A DNA stretch of 12,648 nt from Ghiorsea sp. (GTDB lineage: Bacteria; Pseudomonadota; Zetaproteobacteria; Mariprofundales; Mariprofundaceae), in the NCBI GenBank assembly GCA_027019685.1, contig JALUWH010000135.1, forward strand, positions 1 through 12,648, in the 5' to 3' direction. The first letter of the stretch is position 1. Each line of letters begins with the position of its first letter. The position numbers and the translations under genes are program-made. Positions 7,015 through 12,648 of the stretch are shown here, one piece after another. The notes beneath the pieces are model-generated. The model did no database searches and was not told the DNA's origin. It saw nothing but the letters and a program-made list of their open reading frames with translations.

Positions 7015-9166
7015 TGCTTGCCAACATTTTCTCAGCCAACGCTTGCGCTGCGACATAATGGATTTTACCCGTACCCAACAATGGAATTTCAGAGACATAC
7101 AAATATGTTTTAGGCACATTCAATTCATTAATGCCATGCTCTTTAACATATGCCACCAAATCTTTGCGACTTGGAGATTCTAGAGTGCTCATCAGCACGA
7201 CTTTCTCACCTTTGCCCACATCAGGGAATGCCAATGCCACATGCTCATACTCTGGCCAGCAATGTTTACATAGTTCTTCCACGGCAGTGAGTGAAATCAT
7301 TTCGCCAGCCACTTTGGCAAACCGTTTGGCTCTGCCTTGAATATGCACAAAACCTGCATCATCTACTTCAACAATATCACCAGTGTCATACCAACCGTCT
7401 TTAGGTGGCACCATTTCACCTGGATTATCGTATAACAAATACCCTTTCATCACATTGGGGGCTTTAACAAATAAACGCCCACCTTTAGGAATACCTGGGA
7501 TATGCTCTAATTTGTATTCAATGCTGGGCATAAAGCGACCCACGGTACCCAGTTTAAAACACATGGGTGTATTCACCGATAAGATTGGGCTGGTTTCTGT
7601 TGCACCATAACCTTCAAGGATGCGCACACCAAATTTTTCCATCCACAAATCGCGTGTTTCTTGCTGTAATTTTTCAGCACCTGCCACCGCATATTTCATG
7701 GTATAAAAATCATAAGGGTGAGCATATTTTGCGTATGCTGCCAAGAAAACATTGGTACCAAAAAGAATGGTGGCGTTAATGTCATAAGCCATTTCAGGAA
7801 TAACTCGATAATGCAGCGGTGAAGGGTAAAAGAATGTTTTGATACCATTTAAGGTGGTTAACATTGTACCTGCGGTAAGACCAAACGAATGAAACATAGG
7901 CAACGCATTTAAACACACATCCTTTTCATTAAATGAGATACTTGCCCGAACCTGCTCAACATTGGCTAAAATATTTTGATGTGACAAAACCACGCCCTTA
8001 GGTATGCCTTCTGAACCAGATGTAAACAAGACCACTGCTGCATCATCAGGTTTGACATGTTTAATCAGCCTGTGAATACCCAAACTTGGAAACTTTGCCA
8101 TCAACAAACCTTTGAGTTTATGGAAAATATTTAGCTTTTCTTTTAAATCTTCTAAATATACAACTTCAGCTTCTTGCGAAATCGCTGCAATAAGATGATC
8201 TAACTCTGCCAGTTCAATAAACTTCTTGGATGTAATCACCGTACTCACACTGGCTGTTTTGAGTGCGGCAAGCACAGCTTTCTCACCTGCTGAAAAATTC
8301 AACATGGCTGGAATAAGCCCTCTTGCCTGCATGGCAAAAAAAGTTAAAAAACAACCATTAGCATTGGGTAACATCAAACCAACGTGCTCACCCTTTTGCA
8401 AAGACTTAGGAAGTAGTTGTTGTAAAACCATACTGCGTGTAAAAATATCACCGTAATTTAGCGGTGTGCGCTCCAAGTCTTCAATCACTTCATGTTTTTT
8501 TCCATGAATCACGGCTGCATCAAGCAAACTGTCCCAGAGTCTTTGTTTATAGTTAGATGATTGAAACACCATATCCCGCATAATATCTGCCAGCTGTTCC
8601 CCTGCTTTATGCCTACGCTCACGGCTGCTCATACCTTCTGGGAACTCCATTTTTGTTGGCGACATAATCGTTAAAGAAATCTGTGGAAACCAACGCAGTT
8701 TCGCCTGTCCTTGCATGCGTGAAAGGTGTGAGTATTGCGCACCCTGAATACGCACAGGAAGTATGGTTGCATCGGCTTTATCCGCCACCATGCCAGAGCC
8801 TGGATATACCTTCATCAATGAGCCCGTTGAAGTAATCCTACCTTCTGGGAACACCACAACTCTGTGCCCGTCTTTGACATGCTGAATCAAACTTTTCATT
8901 GCCATGGGGTCGCTATGGTCAATAGCAAACAACGATACAACCCGCTTCACGGGAGCCATCCACCATTTATTGTAATATTGCCCATGTATAGCAAAACTCA
9001 CTTTGATAGGTAAAAACAATGTTAATAAAATACCATCCAAGAATGATGTATGGTTTGCCACAATAAGGGTGCGTTCATCAAGGTCTTTAAGATGCTCCAA
9101 ACCTGTCACTTTTACCTTAAACACCAGTTTTAATAATATCTTAGCAAAAAACATCAACAATCTCAT
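7007..9166 (-). CDS. aas: Bifunctional 2-acylglycerophosphoethanolamine acyltransferase / acyl-ACP synthetase
   Basis: Inner-membrane enzyme that activates a fatty acid on bound acyl carrier protein with ATP and transfers it to lysophosphatidylethanolamine, restoring the intact phospholipid. The 719 residues equal the E. coli Aas length. The N-terminal acyltransferase domain (about 1-200) has NHTSFLDG with the HX4D motif at 39-44, and FPEGR at 106-110. The AMP-forming synthetase domain has LFTSGSEGIPKG (380-391), SALP-like NALPMFHSFG (420-429), YGATE (520-524), WYDTGD (592-597), QGRAKRFAKVAGEM and the C-terminal catalytic-type Lys701 in GTGK. All motifs are intact. The ATG overlaps the tetR stop by 4 bases and has a strong GGGAGGTGAGGT leader. 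Coupling to lplT downstream matches the known functional pair. Confidence 0.97.
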   Translation of the reverse strand: MRLLMFFAKILLKLVFKVKVTGLEHLKDLDERTLIVANHTSFLDGILLTLFLPIKVSFAIHGQYYNKWWMAPVKRVVSLFAIDHSDPMAMKSLIQHVKDGHRVVVFPEGRITSTGSLMKVYPGSGMVADKADATILPVRIQGAQYSHLSRMQGQAKLRWFPQISLTIMSPTKMEFPEGMSSRERRHKAGEQLADIMRDMVFQSSNYKQRLWDSLLDAAVIHGKKHEVIEDLERTPLNYGDIFTRSMVLQQLLPKSLQKGEHVGLMLPNANGCFLTFFAMQARGLIPAMLNFSAGEKAVLAALKTASVSTVITSKKFIELAELDHLIAAISQEAEVVYLEDLKEKLNIFHKLKGLLMAKFPSLGIHRLIKHVKPDDAAVVLFTSGSEGIPKGVVLSHQNILANVEQVRASISFNEKDVCLNALPMFHSFGLTAGTMLTTLNGIKTFFYPSPLHYRVIPEMAYDINATILFGTNVFLAAYAKYAHPYDFYTMKYAVAGAEKLQQETRDLWMEKFGVRILEGYGATETSPILSVNTPMCFKLGTVGRFMPSIEYKLEHIPGIPKGGRLFVKAPNVMKGYLLYDNPGEMVPPKDGWYDTGDIVEVDDAGFVHIQGRAKRFAKVAGEMISLTAVEELCKHCWPEYEHVALAFPDVGKGEKVVLMSTLESPSRKDLVAYVKEHGINELNVPKTYLYVSEIPLLGTGKIHYVAAQALAEKMLASNE

Positions 9167-9759
9167 ACCTCACCTCCCACAGTGTTAAAACGAACCAATA
9201 AAGTTTGCACAATGTCTTTGATATTTAAACCATCATCATCCAACTTATTCAACAATGCTAGGGTGCAAATCCCATGCACACCCGCCCATAATGCCCTCGC
9301 CTCTAAAGCAATATCTTTGTCGAGCCTATCAGGATAGGCACATTTCAACTGTTCTTCAAGCAAGCGGAACAATTGCGCCCTATGTTTCTGGTATGTTTCT
9401 GGTAGCTCCACATCCTCGGGTAAGCGGTGCTCAAATAAGGTCTGCCAACGGTTGGTTTCTTGCAATGCATAATCCACATAACGCATCACCATAGCTTCAA
9501 TCGCCGCATGACAATGTGTTGCATCCTGCGCTGCCGAGCGCAGTTTTTTCTCTAAAGCGAGCAATGAACGCATATTGACTTCAAAAATAAGCAAATCCAT
9601 GCTCTTAAATACTTGGTATAATGTCCCCACAGCATAACCCATTTCTTTGGCAATATGCCTTGCATTCATGCCCTGCATACCGTGTTCAACAATGCATTGT
9701 TCAGCAACATCAATAGCTAATTGCCTGATTTCTTCTCGCGTATGTTTTCCTCTTGCCAT
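9163..9759 (-). CDS. TetR-family transcriptional repressor, likely regulator of its own aas-lplT operon
   Basis: 198-residue one-component regulator. The N-terminal DNA-binding domain carries a helix-turn-helix at about 32-51 (ARHIAKEMGYAVGTLYQVF), ending in the typical TLYxxF of TetR proteins, after the usual TREEIRQLAIDVAEQCI first helix. The rest is a helical ligand and dimer domain with WAGVHG at 158-163, characteristic of the WHG-type TetR C-terminal family. It is the first gene of the unit and overlaps aas by 4 bases. Two matching palindromes flank its own promoter, so autoregulation with control of the downstream lipid genes is likely. The ligand is not visible in the sequence; a fatty acid, acyl thioester or lysolipid would fit the regulated genes. 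GAGAGGG lies just before the ATG. Confidence 0.93.
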   Translation of the reverse strand: MARGKHTREEIRQLAIDVAEQCIVEHGMQGMNARHIAKEMGYAVGTLYQVFKSMDLLIFEVNMRSLLALEKKLRSAAQDATHCHAAIEAMVMRYVDYALQETNRWQTLFEHRLPEDVELPETYQKHRAQLFRLLEEQLKCAYPDRLDKDIALEARALWAGVHGICTLALLNKLDDDGLNIKDIVQTLLVRFNTVGGEV

Positions 9760-9775
9760 AAGACCCTCTCAAAAA

Positions 9776-9788
9776 TGAACACCGTTCA
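9776..9788. promoter_or_regulatory. TetR operator site 1 (downstream copy)
   Basis: TGAACACCGTTCA is a perfect 5+3+5 palindrome (TGAAC and GTTCA arms). It lies 17 bases before the tetR start codon and just after the probable transcription start, where a bound repressor could block elongation. Its centre is 32 bases, about three helical turns, from site 2, so two dimers would bind the same DNA face. Confidence 0.85.
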
Positions 9789-9800
9789 CCACCACAGCGA

Positions 9801-9829
9801 AGTAAAGTGAACATCGTTCATTTTGTCAA
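9801..9829 (-). promoter_or_regulatory. Sigma70 promoter of the tetR-aas-lplT unit
   Basis: On the minus strand, TTGACA (9824-9829) is a perfect -35 and TTTACT (9801-9806) a 4/6 -10, with an ideal 17-base spacer. Operator site 2 fills that spacer. The predicted start is near 9794, giving a leader of about 35 bases. It begins 4 bases beyond the T tract of the pheT terminator, so transcription is insulated from the upstream operon. Confidence 0.8.
9808..9820. promoter_or_regulatory. TetR operator site 2 (inside the promoter spacer)
   Basis: TGAACATCGTTCA has the same TGAAC and GTTCA arms as site 1 and differs only at the middle base of the 3-base centre. With flanks the sites read ATGAAC-ACC-GTTCAC and GTGAAC-ATC-GTTCAT, so the outer base pair is also inverted between them. 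It sits exactly between -35 and -10, where binding would exclude RNA polymerase. Confidence 0.87.
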
Positions 9830-9833
9830 GCGG

Positions 9834-9867
9834 AAAAAGTCAGGCCAACCTAAGTCAGCCTGACTTT
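9834..9867 (-). terminator. Rho-independent terminator after pheT
   Basis: On the minus strand, AAAGTCAGGC and GCCTGACTTT form a 10-bp stem around a 12-base loop and run into TTTTT, starting 18 bases after the pheT stop. The loop contains a further TGACTT, so an alternative smaller hairpin (AAGTCAG, one base, CTGACTT at 9852-9866) could form in the same RNA. The short T tract suggests moderate rather than maximal strength. Confidence 0.78.
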
Positions 9868-9885
9868 CTTATTTCTAAACGGGTA

Positions 9886-12243
9886 TTATCCGCGAAGTTC
9901 AGCCTTAAACTTCGTAGCCACTGCATCAATCACGGCTTGCATCACCTTGTCCGAATCCTCTTGGGTGAGTGTGCGTTTGGCATCTTGCAATACAAAACGA
10001 ATACCCAAGCTCACCTTGCCTTCAGGCACAGCTTGACCATCATACAAGTCAAAAATAGAGGCATCTACAAATTGCTGCCCACAAGCTTTGCGCACTGTTT
10101 GCAAAATAGCATCCGAAGTCACACCCTTATCAAATAAGAACACCAAATCGCGTTCAATGGATGGAAACTCTGGAATCGGCTGGAACTTGGCTTTTTTGCC
10201 TGCGTGTAATACATCCAAGTTGATGGATGCTACAAATACATCATCGGATAAATCAAATCCATCTGCCAAATCACCATCTACTTTACCAATGTAACCCGCT
10301 ACGGATTTACCAATAAAAATCTTCGTCGTTTGCCCTGCCTGTAAACCTTGTACATCATCATCTGCCATAAACCGTGCGGTTAAACCACGCCCTTGTAGCC
10401 ATGATTCAATCGCACCTTTTAAGTCAAAAAAGTCAGCTTTTCTAGACTTGGCATACCAAGCGTCTTGCTGCACATCACCCGTCATCAACCAAGCCAACAT
10501 ATTGGTTTCAGTGTGCTCATCAAGCGGACCCGTATAAATACGACCTTGCTCAACCAATGCCACACCTGTTTGCTGGCGGTTCATATTATATTTCGCCGTA
10601 TTCAATAAACTGGGGAACATAGAGCGGCGCATTACACTCATGGCTTCTGAAATAGGATTGGGTAGCACCAAGTCCTTTCCATCTTCTACCACAAACAAAC
10701 GCTGCTCTGCCTTGGAAATAAAAGCATAATTAATCACTTGCACAAAACCCAGGCGCACCGCATCAGCAATGCCAGTATCCACCTTACTTGGTTGAATCGT
10801 CGTCAACGGTGGCATCATGGCTGGGATATTATCAAAGCCAATCACACGCGCATATTCTTCAGAAATATCTTCTGCCAAACGCACATCAGGCCTATGGCTA
10901 GGCACACTAAAGCTTAAAGTATCCCCGTCATGTTCAATGCCAAAACCCATGCGTTCTAACACTGCATCAGCAGTTTTAGGTACTTCAATGCCAAGGCGCG
11001 ATTCAATACGCTGCATATTGACTTGAATTTGCGTGTCTTTGATTAAACTATCCGCATCACCTACGACTGTTGTCGCACTGACTTGACCACCAAACAAACT
11101 CACAATCATTTGTGCCACTTGATCCATAGCTACCGCAATCATAGCTGGGTCAACCCCACGCTCAAATCGCATAGAAGAATCCGATACCAAACCACAAGTG
11201 CGGCGGGTAATACTAATACGCGCAGGTCTAAATGCTGCCGATTCCAAAATGATATTGCTAGTTTTTTCCGTCACACCCGTAGGCTCTGAACCCATAATGC
11301 CTGCCAAAGCAATCACATGTTTATCATCGGCAATCACCAAGTCTTCATCGTGAAGACTTACTTCTTTACCTTCTAAAGATGTAAAGGTTTCACCTGCTTT
11401 GGCTGTGCGTACAGTGATGTTTCCATCCAGCTTATCCGCATCAAAAGCATGCATGGGCTGACCCAAATCAAGCATGGTATAATTAATCACATCCACCACA
11501 CCATTAATCGGACGCAAACCAGCGGCAATCAAACGTGCTTGAAGCCATTCAGGTGAGGCAGAAACCTTTACCCCTTCAATTTTGCAAGCTGTATAAAGAG
11601 GGCAATCATCAGACGCACTGACCGTCACTTTTGGAGCGGCAATACTGGCATCCGTTGCCACCACTTCATCGCCTGGCTCAATCAAAGGCAAGGCATAATC
11701 AGCCGCTAAATCTCTTGCGATACCCCTTAAGCTCATGCAATCGCCACGGTTTGGGGTAATGTCCAAATCAAGCACTGCTTCTTCAAGCTCAAGGTACTCA
11801 CCAACTTCTTCACCCACAGGTGCATCTTGAGGCAGAATCAACAACCCATCTGCATCTTCAGCAAGTCCAAGCTCTGCTTCAGAACAACACATACCAAAGC
11901 TCACTTCACCACGGATTTTACCTTTTTTGATTTTTAAACCGTTGGGTAAACTCGTACCCACAGTAGCAACGGGAACTTTATCCCCTTCAACCATATTGGA
12001 TGCACCACACACAATGGATAAATGCTCAACATCACCCAAATCAATTTTGAGCAGTTTCAATTTGTCTGCATCAGGGTGTGGTTTCATTTCAACGATATGA
12101 CCCACGCGCACACCTTTGACACCAGCACGTGGTGTTTCAATGCCTTCAACTTCATGACCCAAACGCACCAAATCATCGGCAACCTCTTGGGCTGTTTTTT
12201 CAATAGGACAGTGTTCTTTTAACCAAGAAAATGGAATTTTCAT
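9886..12243 (-). CDS. pheT: Phenylalanine-tRNA ligase beta subunit
   Basis: Beta subunit of the cytoplasmic alpha2-beta2 enzyme that attaches phenylalanine to its tRNA; this subunit binds tRNA and hydrolyses mischarged Tyr-tRNA. The 785 residues compare with 795 in E. coli. In order: MKIPFSWLKEH start, HEVEGIE, an EMAP/OB-fold tRNA-binding domain (about 40-150, HPDADKLKL), the B3/B4 editing domain (about 210-380, with GVVDVINYTMLDLGQPMHAFD and ALAGIMGSEPTGV), SMRFERGVDP, the B5 domain and catalytic-like core (LPNPISEAMSVMRRSMF), and a C-terminal FDX-ACB domain (about 690-785, FPSIERDLVF). The frame is open to 12315, but the ATG at 12243 matches the family start and lies 4 bases after the pheS stop. 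The linker before the core is a few residues shorter than in E. coli. Confidence 0.97.
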   Translation of the reverse strand: MKIPFSWLKEHCPIEKTAQEVADDLVRLGHEVEGIETPRAGVKGVRVGHIVEMKPHPDADKLKLLKIDLGDVEHLSIVCGASNMVEGDKVPVATVGTSLPNGLKIKKGKIRGEVSFGMCCSEAELGLAEDADGLLILPQDAPVGEEVGEYLELEEAVLDLDITPNRGDCMSLRGIARDLAADYALPLIEPGDEVVATDASIAAPKVTVSASDDCPLYTACKIEGVKVSASPEWLQARLIAAGLRPINGVVDVINYTMLDLGQPMHAFDADKLDGNITVRTAKAGETFTSLEGKEVSLHDEDLVIADDKHVIALAGIMGSEPTGVTEKTSNIILESAAFRPARISITRRTCGLVSDSSMRFERGVDPAMIAVAMDQVAQMIVSLFGGQVSATTVVGDADSLIKDTQIQVNMQRIESRLGIEVPKTADAVLERMGFGIEHDGDTLSFSVPSHRPDVRLAEDISEEYARVIGFDNIPAMMPPLTTIQPSKVDTGIADAVRLGFVQVINYAFISKAEQRLFVVEDGKDLVLPNPISEAMSVMRRSMFPSLLNTAKYNMNRQQTGVALVEQGRIYTGPLDEHTETNMLAWLMTGDVQQDAWYAKSRKADFFDLKGAIESWLQGRGLTARFMADDDVQGLQAGQTTKIFIGKSVAGYIGKVDGDLADGFDLSDDVFVASINLDVLHAGKKAKFQPIPEFPSIERDLVFLFDKGVTSDAILQTVRKACGQQFVDASIFDLYDGQAVPEGKVSLGIRFVLQDAKRTLTQEDSDKVMQAVIDAVATKFKAELRG

Positions 12244-12247
12244 CGAC

Positions 12248-12648
12248 TTAAGCCCCCATCCTACGTAAGAATCGAACATCGTTTTCAAAGAATAATCGCA
12301 AATCTGGAATACCATGCTTGAGCATCACCAAACGCTCCACGCCCAAACCAAAGGCAAATCCAGAATATATACTGCTATCAATACCCACAGCTTTAAGCAC
12401 ATTGGGATGAATCATGCCGCTGCCCAACACTTCAATCCAACCGCTACCCTTACAAATACGGCAGCCTTTGTGGTTGCAGAATACGCAACCAATATCCACT
12501 TCTGCAGAAGGTTCGGTAAATGGAAAATAATGCGGACGCAAACGAATCGGCACATCCTTTTCAAAATACGCCGATAAAAAATGTTGTAACACACCTTTTA
12601 AATGCGCAAGCGACACATCTTTATCCACTTTAAATACTTCCACTTGGT
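12248..12648 (-). CDS. pheS: Phenylalanine-tRNA ligase alpha subunit, C-terminal part (cut by window edge)
   Basis: Catalytic subunit of the same synthetase, forming phenylalanyl adenylate with ATP. Only about 133 C-terminal residues are in the window; the reading frame continues through the edge (HQVEVFKVDK), so the apparent start at GTG 12643 is internal. Class II motif 2 (PIRLRPHYFPFTEPSAEVD) and motif 3 (GFAFGLGVERLVMLKHGIPDLR) are present, and the protein ends in FFENDVRFLRRMGA. Between motifs 2 and 3 lies CVFCNHKGCRICKGSGW, a C-X2-C-X4-C-X2-C insertion that replaces the short GKNGKW loop of E. coli PheS and looks like a zinc knuckle. The stop is 4 bases before pheT, as expected for a pheST operon. 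Confidence 0.96.
   Translation of the reverse strand, partial: QVEVFKVDKDVSLAHLKGVLQHFLSAYFEKDVPIRLRPHYFPFTEPSAEVDIGCVFCNHKGCRICKGSGWIEVLGSGMIHPNVLKAVGIDSSIYSGFAFGLGVERLVMLKHGIPDLRLFFENDVRFLRRMGA

Noticed and set aside
7015..7119. Longer N terminus of LplT
   Set aside because: The extra 35 residues lie inside aas in another frame and do not resemble the family; the ATG at 7014 matches the usual LplT start.
9760..9885. Possible small gene or regulatory RNA between tetR and pheT
   Set aside because: The whole gap is accounted for by the terminator, promoter, two operators and the tetR leader; the plus-strand open frame starting at 9823 runs antisense into pheT.
12244..12315. Longer N terminus of PheT
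   Set aside because: It lies within the conserved 3' end of pheS; the MKIPFSWLKEH start at 12243 is the normal PheT beginning.
1..12648. Mobile elements, CRISPR arrays, tRNA or rRNA genes
   Set aside because: No transposase or integrase motifs, no regularly spaced direct repeats and no tRNA- or rRNA-like segments were seen; the genes are packed end to end.

Overview
The window reads as part of a Gram-negative, probably proteobacterial, chromosome of moderate G+C. It carries inner-membrane lysophospholipid recycling (Aas and LplT), an outer-membrane beta-barrel protein, a secreted cysteine-rich protein, non-mevalonate isoprenoid synthesis (IspH) and a divided phenylalanyl-tRNA synthetase. The Cys4 insertion in PheS and the moderate G+C argue against a close relative of E. 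coli. A lineage such as Zetaproteobacteria is possible but is only a guess. Coding density is very high: no gene-free stretch exceeds about 130 bases, and no tRNA, rRNA, CRISPR array, transposon or prophage gene was seen.

Layout from left to right. (1) Bases 1-866, minus strand: bcp (thiol peroxidase) followed by the start of coaBC (coenzyme A synthesis, cut by the window edge). (2) Bases 867-930: a short divergent promoter region with a small inverted repeat. (3) Bases 931-2216, plus strand: ispH overlapping an A-type iron-sulfur carrier gene, a pairing that joins a [4Fe-4S] enzyme to a likely cluster donor. (4) Bases 2224-9829, minus strand: a tightly packed five-gene unit, tetR > aas > lplT > outer-membrane metalloprotease/propeller/barrel protein > secreted cysteine-rich protein. 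It starts from a good sigma70-type promoter with two near-identical 13-bp palindromes, one exactly filling the -35/-10 spacer and one just downstream. (5) Bases 9834-9867: a rho-independent terminator that separates this unit from the next. (6) Bases 9886-12648, minus strand: pheT and the 3' part of pheS.

The most interesting part is region 4. LplT flips lysophospholipids inward and Aas re-acylates them. Here both are placed under what looks like an autoregulated TetR repressor, together with a large protein that joins a gluzincin-type protease domain, a TolB-like propeller and an Omp85-like barrel, and with an unrecognised secreted protein. The inference is an inducible envelope-repair or membrane-damage operon in which the last two genes are new partners. 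The sequence supports the architecture and the regulatory sites; the shared function is a hypothesis.
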